64,000 nt of DNA from DASSUW01 sp963835525 (GTDB lineage: Bacteria > Actinomycetota > Thermoleophilia > Solirubrobacterales > Solirubrobacteraceae). Numbering within the stretch: the stretch's first letter is position 1; the number at the start of each line of letters is the position of its first letter. The translations under genes and the position numbers were made by a program. The stretch lies in contig CAWIFM010000004.1 of assembly GCA_963835525.1 (NCBI GenBank), positions 806,001 through 870,000 on the forward strand, written 5' to 3'. The notes beneath the pieces are model-generated. The model had not been told where the DNA came from and made no database searches. It worked only from the letters and a program-made list of their open reading frames with translations. Positions 51,854-60,514 of this stretch are shown here, one piece after another.

Positions 51854-53059
51854 TCAGACGTGCGAGGCGGCGGCGGCGGAAAGCTGCTCCGCGTTGGCCT
51901 CGGCCTCGCCGGGGCGCCACTGGGTCTTCGGCGCGATGGCGCGCGAGATCACGCGGTCGCGATGGCGGTCGATCGTCGCCAGCATCGAGCGCACGAGCTC
52001 CTCGCCGAGGTAGTGCGGCTTGAGTCCCAGCTCTCGCAACTTGGTGTTCGCCGCGTTGTAGTAGTGCTCCTCCTGCTCGACGCGCGGGTTGTCGAAGTGC
52101 TCGATCTCGACGTGATAGCCGAGCTCGGCTCCCGACCGCTGCGCGAGCTCGGCGAGCTCGAGCACCGTGAACTGCTCGGTGAACTGGTTGAAGACGCGGA
52201 ACTCGCCGCCCTGCGCCGGGTTGCTGACGGCCAGCTCGACGCACTGCAGCGTGTCGCGGATGTTGAGGAAGCCGCGCGTCTGGCCGCCCTTGCCGTAGAC
52301 GGTGAGCGGGTGGCCGATCACCGCCTGCACGCAGAAGCGGTTGAGCGCGGTGCCGAAGATCTCGTCGTAGTCGAAGCGCGTACAGAGGCGCTCGTCCATC
52401 GCCGTCTCCTCGGTCTCGATCCCGTACACGACGCCCTGGTTGAGATCGGTCGCGCGCAGGCCCCAGATCCGGCAGGCGAAGTGGATGTTGTGCGAGTCGT
52501 GGACCTTGGAGAGGTGGTACAGCGAGCCCGGCATCTTCGGGAAGGGCAGCACGTCGGTGCGGCCCTTGTGGGTGATCTCGATGAAGCCCTCTTCGATGTC
52601 GATGTTGGGCGTTCCGTACTCGCCCATCGTCCCGAGCTTCACGAGGTGGCACTCGGGGACGCGATCGCGGATCGAGAACAGCAGGTTGAGGTTGCCGATG
52701 ACGTTCGTCTGCTGGGTCTCCACCGCGTGGCGGCGGGAGATCATCGAATACGGCGCCGACGGCTGCTCGCCGTAGTGGACGACGGCGTCGGGCAGCACCT
52801 CGGCCACCACGCGGTCGAGGAACTCGCCGTCCTCGATGTTGCCGACGAAGGCGTGGATGTCGCGGCCGGAGACCTCGCGCCATGCGTCGATGCGGTCGGC
52901 GAGGCCGCGGATGGGAGTCAGGGAGTCGGTTCCGTGCTCGTGATGCCAGCGGCGGCGGGCGAAGTTGTCGACGATGAAGACGTCGTGCCCGCGGGCCGAG
53001 AATCGCATCGCCGTGGGCCACCCCAGGTAGCCGTCGCCGCCGAGGATCAGGATTCGCAT
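51854..53059 (-). CDS. sqdB: UDP-sulfoquinovose synthase, SQD1/SqdB type
   Basis: 401-residue extended SDR enzyme making UDP-sulfoquinovose from UDP-glucose and sulfite. NAD motif GGDGYLGW (7-14), and the SQD1-specific KLGTMGEYGTPNIDIEEG with T144, plus Y181 and K185 in YHLSK; these align with T145, Y182 and K186 of plant SQD1. The alternative of an ordinary NAD epimerase is unlikely given the conserved sulfite-site sequence. No clear sqdX-type transferase adjoins it, so the sulfosugar may enter a glycan rather than SQDG. Confidence 0.88.
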   Translation of the reverse strand: MRILILGGDGYLGWPTAMRFSARGHDVFIVDNFARRRWHHEHGTDSLTPIRGLADRIDAWREVSGRDIHAFVGNIEDGEFLDRVVAEVLPDAVVHYGEQPSAPYSMISRRHAVETQQTNVIGNLNLLFSIRDRVPECHLVKLGTMGEYGTPNIDIEEGFIEITHKGRTDVLPFPKMPGSLYHLSKVHDSHNIHFACRIWGLRATDLNQGVVYGIETEETAMDERLCTRFDYDEIFGTALNRFCVQAVIGHPLTVYGKGGQTRGFLNIRDTLQCVELAVSNPAQGGEFRVFNQFTEQFTVLELAELAQRSGAELGYHVEIEHFDNPRVEQEEHYYNAANTKLRELGLKPHYLGEELVRSMLATIDRHRDRVISRAIAPKTQWRPGEAEANAEQLSAAAASHV

Positions 53060-53070
53060 GGCGGGCCAGC

Positions 53071-54339
53071 CTAGCGGCTCGCCAGGCGGGGCCAGATGCG
53101 TTGGGCCAGCACGAACACCGTGATTCCGGCCAGTGCCATCACCAGCGGCATCAACGTCACGTTGCGCCGCGTGCCCGCCAGCAGCAGGCCGCCGACGACG
53201 GTTACGCCGACGATCAGCGCCGCGATCAGGAAGAACTCCCAGCGCCGCCGGACCGCGAGCAGCACGAGCCCGGCGAGGCCGAGCGCGAGCACGGTGAACT
53301 GGAAGATCGTGCCGTAGGTGGAGCGGCCGGCCGCGCCCGAGCCGTGCCACATGTGCCACATCTTCCCGCCCACCATGCCGGCGAAGTCGAAGGGCTGCTC
53401 GGTCAGGTAGCGCTCGGCGTTCTCGCGGCCGATCTTCTGCAGCGCGGCGTCGCGCTCGAGGTCGGGGTACTTCGAGGCCACGCGGTTGAGCAGCGGCGTC
53501 ATGCTGATCCGGCTCAGCTCGGTCGCCGGGATGTCCTCGCGGCCCTCGAACTGCCTCAGCAGCTCGCGCTTGACGTCCAGGTGCAGGCCGTCGCCCGGCA
53601 GGTAGGTGCCGATGAACAGCGCCTTGCCGCCGCCGGTGCTGATCGGGACGAACCGGCCCTCGGCGTTCGAGACGTGCAGCGTCCACGGCAGGATCGGAAC
53701 CGCGAAGGCGAGCGTGAGGATCGCGGCCGCCACCGGCCCGCGCCGGAACAGCGCGATGACGGCGAAGACGAGGATGAACGCCAGGTACTCGGGTCTGGCG
53801 AACGCCGTCAGGCCGAGCAGGAAGCCCGGCAGCGCCCAGGTCCAGCGCGACCGCCCCGGGTCGCCGGCCCAGAAGAAGCTCAGCACCGCGCCCGTGAGCG
53901 TGAGCGTGGCCAGCGGCTCGCTCATCAGCTTGCCCGTGAACCAGATCGTCACGGGGTAGATCGCGAACAGCGCGGCGCCCGCCAGGCCGGCGAGCGGTCC
54001 CGCCAGCCGGCGGCCGAGCAGGAACACGAGCACGATCGTGAGGGCGCCCAGAAGCGCCACGACGAGCCTGACGGCGCCCGGGTGGACGCCGCCGGTGGCG
54101 TAGTAGATCGACGCGTAGAAGAGCGGCGCGCCAGGTGACCAGTCGTACGGGCTGGCGGCGCCGGGCAGCGCAAAGCTCTGGTGCTCGTAGAGCTGCTCGG
54201 CGACCGAGGCGTAGACGGCGGAGTCCGTGCCCGGGCGCACGTCGAGCGGCTCGAGCGCCGACTCCACGCGCAGGGCGAGGCCGATGACGACGATGATCGC
54301 CAGCGCGATCAGCACGCCGTGACGCGGCGATCCAGGCAC
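53071..54339 (-). CDS. GT39-like membrane glycosyltransferase, tandem copy 2
   Basis: 422 residues, about ten membrane segments. First loop has Asp residues (RPGTDSAVYASVAEQLY) as in PMT/ArnT-type GT-C enzymes, followed by PYDWSPGAPLFYASIYYATGG. Clear paralogue of the gene upstream (shared PYDWSPGAPLFYA, GKALFIG(T/S)YLPGDG, IGRENxxRYxxEQP). Starts 24 bases after it and precedes sqdB by 11 bases, suggesting one operon. Confidence 0.85.
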   Translation of the reverse strand: MPGSPRHGVLIALAIIVVIGLALRVESALEPLDVRPGTDSAVYASVAEQLYEHQSFALPGAASPYDWSPGAPLFYASIYYATGGVHPGAVRLVVALLGALTIVLVFLLGRRLAGPLAGLAGAALFAIYPVTIWFTGKLMSEPLATLTLTGAVLSFFWAGDPGRSRWTWALPGFLLGLTAFARPEYLAFILVFAVIALFRRGPVAAAILTLAFAVPILPWTLHVSNAEGRFVPISTGGGKALFIGTYLPGDGLHLDVKRELLRQFEGREDIPATELSRISMTPLLNRVASKYPDLERDAALQKIGRENAERYLTEQPFDFAGMVGGKMWHMWHGSGAAGRSTYGTIFQFTVLALGLAGLVLLAVRRRWEFFLIAALIVGVTVVGGLLLAGTRRNVTLMPLVMALAGITVFVLAQRIWPRLASR

Positions 54340-54363
54340 GCGGTGTCGTGGCGGCCACCGCGG

Positions 54364-55665
54364 TCACGGCTCGAGCCTCGGCTGCAGGCCGCGGGCCTGG
54401 ATCGCGGCACGGGCGTGGACCGCCATCCACACCAGGGCGGTCGAGGCGAGCGTCATCACCAGCGGCATCAGGGCGAGGTTGCGGCGCGGGGCGGCGAGCA
54501 CGACGCCCGAGAACACCGTCAGCCCGAGGATCAGGCCGCCGAGCAGCAGCGCCTCGAAGCGCCGCTGGACGGCCAGCACGATCAGGCCGACGACGCCGAG
54601 CGCGACGATCAGGACCTGGAGCACGACCGCGGGCGCGGACAGCATCGCGCCGCTCGAGCCGCGCCACATCCAGCGCATCTTGTTGGCCACCATCTCGGCC
54701 ACCGCGAGCGGCTGCTCGCGCGCGTAGCGGCTCAGGTTCTCGCGCCCGATCCGGTTGAGCGCCGCGTCGCGCGGGAGGTCCGGGTACTGCTTCGCCACGC
54801 GGTCGAGCAGCGGCTCCATCGGCTGCCGCGCGCGCTGCTCGGGCGTGACGTCGCGCATCCCGAGGTAGCGCTCCATCAGCTGGATCTTGACGCGGTCGTG
54901 GATGCCGTCGCCGGGAAGATAGGAGCCGATGAACAGCGCCTTGCCGGCCCCGGTGGTGACCGGCACGAAGCGGCCGACCTCGCTCGAGACGTGGATCGCC
55001 CACGGCGCGATCGGCAGCGCGAAGGCGGCCGCCAGGACGAGCGCGCGCACCGGGCCGCGCTTGATCAGCGCCAGCAGCGCGAAGGCGAGCCCGAACAGCA
55101 GGTACTCGGGCCGCACCAGCGCGCTGAGCCCGATCAGGACGCCGGGCGCGAGCCACGCCCAGCGGCTGCGCTGGTCGAGCGCCCACAGGAAGGCCAGCAC
55201 CGCGCCGGGCACGGTCACCTCGGCGATCGGCTCGCTCAGCAGGCGGCCGGTGTTGAAGACGAAGGCCGGGTAGGTGGCGGCCAGCAGCGCGGCGAGCAGC
55301 CCGGCCGCCGAGCCCTGGAGCCGGCGCCCGAGCAGGAAGCAGATCACGATCGTGACGAGGCCGAGCAGCGCGATCGCCAGCCGCCCGAGCGCGGGGTGCA
55401 CGCCGCCCGTGACGTAGTAGAGGCCGGCGTAGAACAACGGCGCGCCCGGCGACCAGTCGTAAGGGGCGTCAGAGCCGGGGACCGCAAACTGCTGGTCGGT
55501 GTAAAGCAGCGCGGCGATCCGCTCGTAGCGCGCGGCGTCGGCTCCCTGGTAGCTGGAGTCGATCGGGTCGAAGACGCCGATCAGCCGCAGCCCGAAGCCG
55601 ACGAGCAGGATCAGGCCGAGCGCCACGAGGACGCGGCGCTCTGGCAGCGTCCGGATGCGCCCCAT
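54364..55665 (-). CDS. GT39-like membrane glycosyltransferase, tandem copy 1
   Basis: 433 residues; same plan as the downstream paralogue: loop QGADAARYERIAALLY, PYDWSPGAPLFYAGLYYVTGG, GKALFIGSYLPGDGIHD, and a C-terminal set of helices. Likely transfers a sugar from a polyprenyl-phosphate donor outside the membrane. Upstream neighbour is the RTX-like gene 16 bases away on the same strand. Confidence 0.85.
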   Translation of the reverse strand: MGRIRTLPERRVLVALGLILLVGFGLRLIGVFDPIDSSYQGADAARYERIAALLYTDQQFAVPGSDAPYDWSPGAPLFYAGLYYVTGGVHPALGRLAIALLGLVTIVICFLLGRRLQGSAAGLLAALLAATYPAFVFNTGRLLSEPIAEVTVPGAVLAFLWALDQRSRWAWLAPGVLIGLSALVRPEYLLFGLAFALLALIKRGPVRALVLAAAFALPIAPWAIHVSSEVGRFVPVTTGAGKALFIGSYLPGDGIHDRVKIQLMERYLGMRDVTPEQRARQPMEPLLDRVAKQYPDLPRDAALNRIGRENLSRYAREQPLAVAEMVANKMRWMWRGSSGAMLSAPAVVLQVLIVALGVVGLIVLAVQRRFEALLLGGLILGLTVFSGVVLAAPRRNLALMPLVMTLASTALVWMAVHARAAIQARGLQPRLEP

Positions 55666-55681
55666 GGGGCGCCGATTCTAG

Positions 55682-56878
55682 TCAGCGGCGGACGGTGTGC
55701 TCGCAGCGCTTCAGCTTCACGTTGCGGTTGTTGCCGCGCCTCACCGTGTCCTCGCCCCGGCCGCAGTCGACGACCGTGCGGTCCTTCGAGTACACGTAGA
55801 CGATGTCGTCGCCCGGCCCCGCGCTCACCCAGTTGAAGCCGTGGCCGACGAGCCGGACGGTGTCGAACCCGGTGCCGGCGCTGATGTAGTTCGTCGAGAT
55901 GACGCCGCCGCCCTGGAGGTAGTCGTTGCCGGGGCCGCCCTTGATCTTGGTGTGGCCGCCGCGCGAGGCGCCGTACACGGTGTCGTTGCCCGCTCCGGCG
56001 TCGATCCGGTCGATGCCGCGGCTCGTGCCGTCCGGCTGGCGGTTGCCCCACATGATGTCGTCGCCGCCGAGCCCGATCAGCCTGTCCGGGCCGCGCGAGC
56101 CGAGCAGGTTGTCGTTGCGCTCGGTGCCCTTGGCGCGGCCGCCGCGGTCGCGCGTGAGCTTCTTCTTGCCCTTGAGGGGGTCGTGCGGCGGCGGGACCTC
56201 GAGGATGTTCTCGCAGGTGTCCGCCTTGATCTCGCCGCGACGGATCGAGCGGCGGTTGGAGAAGCCGCCGCGCATGTCGATCGGGTTGATGTGCAGCGTG
56301 TCGTAGCCGGGCCCGCAGTCGACGGTCTTGACCGCGGTGCCGTTGTTGACGTAGACGAAGTCGTCGCCGGCGCCGGCGTCGACGTTGTCGCCGCTGCTGG
56401 TCGTGTAGATCTGGTCGACGCCGTCGCCGCCGCGGATGTCGTCGCTGCCGCTGCCGCCGTGGACGATGTCGTCCCCCGGCCCGGCGTTGATGTCGTCGCC
56501 CGCTGCGCCGGCGTCGATGAAGTCGTTGCCGTCGACGTCGTTGATCTTGTCGCCGCCGAAGCCGCCGTAGGTCGTGTCGTTGCCCTGGCCGGGCTCGAGC
56601 ACGTCGCCGCCCGAGCCGCCGTCGAGGTAGTCGTCGCCGTGGCGTCCGTAGACGTCGTCGCCGCCCCACTCGCCGAGCAGCCGGTCGTTGCCGGGACCGC
56701 CCCAGATCTTGTCGCCGCCGCCGTCGCCGTTGATCACGTGGTTGCCGTTGGGCCCGCCGACGAGGCGATCCTTGCCGGGGGTGCCGACGAGCGTGCGAGC
56801 CGCCGCTGTGGCCGGAATCAGGACGGCGGCACAGCAGGCGAACGCCGCTGCCCGCCGCAGGGCGTTCTTGGAGGTCAT
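55682..56878 (-). CDS. Secreted RTX-like calcium-binding repeat protein, copy 1
   Basis: 398 residues with a signal peptide (AAAFACCAAVLIPATAAA) and about 20 imperfect nonapeptide GGxGxDxxx repeats (GGPGNDRLLG, GGSGGDVLEPG, GAGDDFVYV), which form Ca2+-binding parallel beta rolls. Four Cys occur in three short loops (VDCGPG, DTCEN, VDCGRG) plus one near the end. Paralogue of the protein at 58.2 kb. Probably surface-associated. Divergent from the binding-protein gene. Confidence 0.87.
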   Translation of the reverse strand: MTSKNALRRAAAFACCAAVLIPATAAARTLVGTPGKDRLVGGPNGNHVINGDGGGDKIWGGPGNDRLLGEWGGDDVYGRHGDDYLDGGSGGDVLEPGQGNDTTYGGFGGDKINDVDGNDFIDAGAAGDDINAGPGDDIVHGGSGSDDIRGGDGVDQIYTTSSGDNVDAGAGDDFVYVNNGTAVKTVDCGPGYDTLHINPIDMRGGFSNRRSIRRGEIKADTCENILEVPPPHDPLKGKKKLTRDRGGRAKGTERNDNLLGSRGPDRLIGLGGDDIMWGNRQPDGTSRGIDRIDAGAGNDTVYGASRGGHTKIKGGPGNDYLQGGGVISTNYISAGTGFDTVRLVGHGFNWVSAGPGDDIVYVYSKDRTVVDCGRGEDTVRRGNNRNVKLKRCEHTVRR

Positions 56879-56935
56879 GCGCGACAGGGTACTTCGGTGA
56901 GTTGTTCCTGACCGCATTCCGGGCAGGACCTCGAC

Positions 56936-58219
56936 ATGCGCAAGTGGACGGTGGCACTGGCCGTGCTCGTGCTCGTGCTCGCGGGCTGCGGCAACGACGA
57001 AGACGCCGCGCCGAGCGGCGAGACGGGTTCGACCGATGGCGCCGACGTCGTGGACGTCGCCGCGATGGAGGGCGCGAAGGGCGACATCGCCTTCTGCATG
57101 GGCAAGGACACGTCGGGCAACCTGACGGCGGCCACCAAGGCGTTCAACGAGGAGTTCCCGGAGGTCAACGCCGAGCTGATCGAGTTCTCGACCTCCGCCG
57201 ACGAGCAGCGCGCGCAGTTCGTCCAGCGCCAGGAGGCGAAGTCCGGCGAGTGCGACGTGTTCTGGGCGGACGTGATCTGGACCGCGGAGTTCGCGTCGCA
57301 GAAGTGGATCTACGACATGACGCCGTACATGGAGACGCGCAAGGAGCAGCTGATCCCGGCGACGCTCGAGTCGGTCGACTACGACGGGAAGCTGTGGGGC
57401 ATGCCGCAGCAGACCAACGCCGCGTTCCTCTTCTACCGGACCGATCAGGTCGCCGAGCCGCCCGAGACCTGGCAGGAGGTCTACGAGACGGGCGCCGAGG
57501 AGAGCGGCATCGTCTACCAGGGCGCGCCGTACGAGGGCCTGACCGTCGACTTCCTCGAGCTCGCCTTCGCGGCCGGTGGGCAGGTGCTGTCGGAGGACGG
57601 CCGGTCGGCGGCCATCGACTCGCCGGAGAACGAGAAGGCGCTGCAGCTGATGGTCGACGGCATCGAGGACGGCGTCGCCGCCAACGGCGTCACCACCTAC
57701 ATGGAGGAGGAGGCGCGGCGCTACTTCGAGAGCGGCCGGGCGACCTTCATGCGCAACTGGCCGTACGCCTACGAGCTCGGCAACGCGAAGGGCTCGAAGG
57801 TGCGCGGCAAGTTCGACGTCGCGCCGCTGCCGAGCTTCGAGGGCGGCGGCAAGGCCGGCATCCTCGGCGGCCACAACATGGTCATCTCGGTGTTCAGCGA
57901 GAACCCGGGCGCCGCGCTGAAGTTCATCGACTTCGTCACGAGCCCCGACCAGCAGCTGCTGACGCTGCGCGACTACTCGCAGGCCGCCGTGATCTCCGAC
58001 GTCTACGACGACCCGCAGGTGCAGGAGAAGTACCCGTTCGCCGACCAGCTGCGCGACGCCGTGGGCCAGGCGAAGACACGCCCGGTCTCGCCCGTGTATC
58101 CGCAGATCTCGCAGGCGATCTACGAGAACGTCAGCGCCGCGCTCGAGGGCAGCGTCACGCCGGCGCAGGCGCTCGAGGACGCCCAGGCCGACATCGAGAA
58201 GGCGCTCGAGACGTTCTAG
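56936..58219 (+). CDS. Orphan sugar-type ABC substrate-binding lipoprotein
   Basis: 427 residues. Lipobox VLVLAGC with Cys18, then an extracellular solute-binding protein type 1 fold: FNEEFPEVNAELIEFSTSAD, DVFWADVIWTAEFASQ, YDGKLWGMPQQTNAAFLFYR, ILGGHNMVISVFSENPGAAL. Closest in style to trehalose/maltose-type binding proteins. No permease or ATPase gene is near, and it is sandwiched between two RTX-like genes, so it may work with a distant transporter or as a glycan-binding surface lipoprotein. Confidence 0.87.
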   Translation: MRKWTVALAVLVLVLAGCGNDEDAAPSGETGSTDGADVVDVAAMEGAKGDIAFCMGKDTSGNLTAATKAFNEEFPEVNAELIEFSTSADEQRAQFVQRQEAKSGECDVFWADVIWTAEFASQKWIYDMTPYMETRKEQLIPATLESVDYDGKLWGMPQQTNAAFLFYRTDQVAEPPETWQEVYETGAEESGIVYQGAPYEGLTVDFLELAFAAGGQVLSEDGRSAAIDSPENEKALQLMVDGIEDGVAANGVTTYMEEEARRYFESGRATFMRNWPYAYELGNAKGSKVRGKFDVAPLPSFEGGGKAGILGGHNMVISVFSENPGAALKFIDFVTSPDQQLLTLRDYSQAAVISDVYDDPQVQEKYPFADQLRDAVGQAKTRPVSPVYPQISQAIYENVSAALEGSVTPAQALEDAQADIEKALETF

Positions 58220-59409
58220 CGCCGCTGCTTGTAGCGCTTCTCGACCCGCTCGCAGTTGCGTGTGCGGATCGTGCGGTTGAAGCCGATCTTCACGAAGTCC
58301 TTGCCCGGACCGCAGTCGATCCGCGCGGCGTCCTTCGAGTAGCCGTAGACGATGTCGTCGCCGTCGCCCGCGTTGACGCGGTTGCGGCCGCCGCCGGTGA
58401 GGCGGATCGTGTCGGCGCCCGCGCCGCCGGCGATGAAGTTGGTCGCCACGGCGCCGCCGCCCTGCAGGTAGTCGTTGCCGTCGCCGCCGTCGATGTGGGT
58501 GATGCCGCCGCGCGAGGCGCCGTAGACGATGTCGTCGCCGGCGCCGGCGTCGACGTGGTCGGTGCCGCGGCTCGTGCCGTCCGGCTTGCGGTTGGCCCAG
58601 ATGATGTCGTTGCCGCCTAGGCCGACGATCGTGTCCGACCCGTAGGAGCCGAGCAGGTTGTCGTTGCGCTCGGTGCCGTCGGCGCGGCCGCCGTCGTCGG
58701 GCGTCATGACCTTGATGCCCGCCGTGGGATCGACGATCGGCGCGGTCTCGACGATCTGCTCGCAGTTGGTGAGCCGGCCCTCGCGCAACGCCTTGGCGTT
58801 CGACCAGCCGCCCTCCATCGAGAACGGGTTGATGTGCAGGACGTCGTTGCCCGGGCCGCAGTCGACCGTGTCGACCGCCGTGCTGTTGTTGACCCACACG
58901 ACGTCGTCGCCCTCGCCGGCGTCGATCAGGTCGCCGCCCGTGGTCGAGTGGATGACGTCGTTGCCCTCGCCGCCGCGGATGCGGTCGGTGGCGGTGCCGC
59001 CGTGCAGCTCGTCGTTGCCGGCGCCGCCGTCGATGTCGTCGCCGGCCGCCTCGCCGTTGATGTAGTCGTCGCCGGGGCCGCCGGTCATGCGGTCGCCGCC
59101 GAACCCGCCGAGCATGTGGTCGTTGCCGTCGGCGCCTTCGAGGATGTCGCCGCCCGAGGAGCCCTCGAGCCAGTCGTCGCCGCCGTAGCCGAAGAGGTCG
59201 TCGCCGCCCCACTCGCCGAGCAGCCGATCCGCGCCGGCGCCGCCGTGCAGGATGTCTCCGCCGCCGTCGCCGTTGATGACGTTGCCGTTGTCGCCGCCGC
59301 GCAGCCGGTCCTTGCCGGGGGTGCCGACCAGCGTCTTGCCGGTGGCCGTGGCGGGGACGAGGATCAGGGCCGCGCAGGTCAGCGCGGCGGTGCGGCGGAT
59401 GAGGCTCAT
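58216..59409 (-). CDS. Secreted RTX-like calcium-binding repeat protein, copy 2
   Basis: 397 residues; signal peptide (TAALTCAALILVPATATG) and the same series of GGxGxD repeats as copy 1 (GGAGADRLLG, GGPGDDYING, GEGNDVIHS, GAGDDIVYG), with VDCGPG and a closing basic CERVEKRYKQRR. Clear paralogue, opposite side of the lipoprotein gene, same strand as copy 1. Overlaps the lipoprotein 3' end by 4 bases. Confidence 0.87.
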   Translation of the reverse strand: MSLIRRTAALTCAALILVPATATGKTLVGTPGKDRLRGGDNGNVINGDGGGDILHGGAGADRLLGEWGGDDLFGYGGDDWLEGSSGGDILEGADGNDHMLGGFGGDRMTGGPGDDYINGEAAGDDIDGGAGNDELHGGTATDRIRGGEGNDVIHSTTGGDLIDAGEGDDVVWVNNSTAVDTVDCGPGNDVLHINPFSMEGGWSNAKALREGRLTNCEQIVETAPIVDPTAGIKVMTPDDGGRADGTERNDNLLGSYGSDTIVGLGGNDIIWANRKPDGTSRGTDHVDAGAGDDIVYGASRGGITHIDGGDGNDYLQGGGAVATNFIAGGAGADTIRLTGGGRNRVNAGDGDDIVYGYSKDAARIDCGPGKDFVKIGFNRTIRTRNCERVEKRYKQRR

Positions 59410-59473
59410 AGCCGGGTTATCGACCCCGCAGAGCGACAGTTGACGCCGAAACCACCGCTATCCTGCGGGCGCC

Positions 59474-60514
59474 GTGGAGCTCTCCGCCCTCCGGATCGCC
59501 GGCCTCGTCATCGGGGCCGCGCTGATCGTCTTCGCCGTATGGCGCCGTCGGACGCTCCGCAACGGCGACGTCCTGCTGCTGCTCTTCGCCGGCGTCGCCC
59601 TGCTGATCGTCGCGGGCACCGAGCTGCTCGACTCGGTGCTCAGCCTCTTCTCGTTCGAGCGCGGCAACGGCGGCCGGATCCTGGGCCTCGCCGTCTTCGC
59701 CGTGATCGCGCTGTTCCTGCTCACCGTGCGCTCGCTGGTGCAGAACAACCGCATCGAGCGCAAGCTCTCGGCCACGCTCGAGGGGATCGCGTGGGAGGAG
59801 TTCCGCAACTCCGGGCTGCCGGAGCGGTTCCGCGACAAGGTGGCGGTCGTGATCCCGGCGTACAACGAGGAGGACAACATCGGCCAGGTGCTGCCGCGCA
59901 TCCCTGCGGAGGTCTGCGGGCTGGAGACGGCGATCCTGGTGATGGACGACGGCTCGCGCGACCGGACGGGGGACATCGCGCGCGAGCACGGCGCCGCCGT
60001 CGCGCGCCACGTCACGAACCTCGGCGGCGGCGCCGCGCTGCGAACCGGCTACCGCCTGATGGTCGACTCGGGGGCGCGGATCGTCGTCACGCTCGACGCC
60101 GACGGCCAGCACCGCCCCGAGGAGATGGAGCGCCTCGTCGGCCCCGTGGCGGACGGGACCGTCGACATGGCGCACGGCTCGCGCGTGCTCGGCCACGCCG
60201 AGCCCAACCACGTCGCGCGCGAGATGGGGATCGTCTTCTTCAACCGCGTCGTCTCGATGATCACGCGCACGAAGGTCTCGGACTGCTCGAACGGCTACCG
60301 GGCGGTGCGGGCCTCGGTCCTCCCCCAGCTCGTGCTGCGCCAGGAGCAGTTCCACACCTCGGAGTTCATGATCGAGGCGATCAAGCGCGGCATCCCCGCC
60401 ACCGAGGTCGGCGTGACCGTCGACCGCCGGATCCACGGGCACTCGAAAAAGCCGGCCGTGCTGCGCTACGGCCTCGGCTTCACGAACGCCATCATGCGCA
60501 CCTGGCTGCGCTGA
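59474..60514 (+). CDS. GT2 glycosyltransferase with N-terminal membrane domain
   Basis: 346 residues. Three hydrophobic segments in the first 95 residues (DUF2304-like: RIAGLVIGAALIVFAVWRRR, LLLLFAGVALLIVAG) precede a GT-A domain: VAVVIPAYNEEDNIGQVL, MDDGSRDRTGDIA, and DAD in TLDADGQHRPEEM. Resembles polyprenyl-phosphate sugar synthases with DUF2304 partners. GTG start. Stop overlaps the next ATG (TGATG). Confidence 0.88.
   Translation: MELSALRIAGLVIGAALIVFAVWRRRTLRNGDVLLLLFAGVALLIVAGTELLDSVLSLFSFERGNGGRILGLAVFAVIALFLLTVRSLVQNNRIERKLSATLEGIAWEEFRNSGLPERFRDKVAVVIPAYNEEDNIGQVLPRIPAEVCGLETAILVMDDGSRDRTGDIAREHGAAVARHVTNLGGGAALRTGYRLMVDSGARIVVTLDADGQHRPEEMERLVGPVADGTVDMAHGSRVLGHAEPNHVAREMGIVFFNRVVSMITRTKVSDCSNGYRAVRASVLPQLVLRQEQFHTSEFMIEAIKRGIPATEVGVTVDRRIHGHSKKPAVLRYGLGFTNAIMRTWLR

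Noticed and set aside
55455..55485. A GTAAGGGGCGTCAGAGCC stretch resembling the 45.9-kb palindrome inside another glycosyltransferase
   Set aside because: It has no inverted symmetry, and the encoded residues (GSDAPYDWSPG) align with the paralogue's ordinary GAASPYDWSPG, so it is not an insertion.
55682..59409. Repeated GTCGTCGCCGCC-like units across 55.7-59.4 kb as a DNA repeat array
   Set aside because: They are explained by the GGxGxD peptide repeats of the two RTX-like proteins.
58834..60513. Long in-frame extension before the secreted protein gene at 60514
   Set aside because: It is antisense to the RTX gene and overlaps the GT2 gene; the real protein begins with a signal peptide at 60514.
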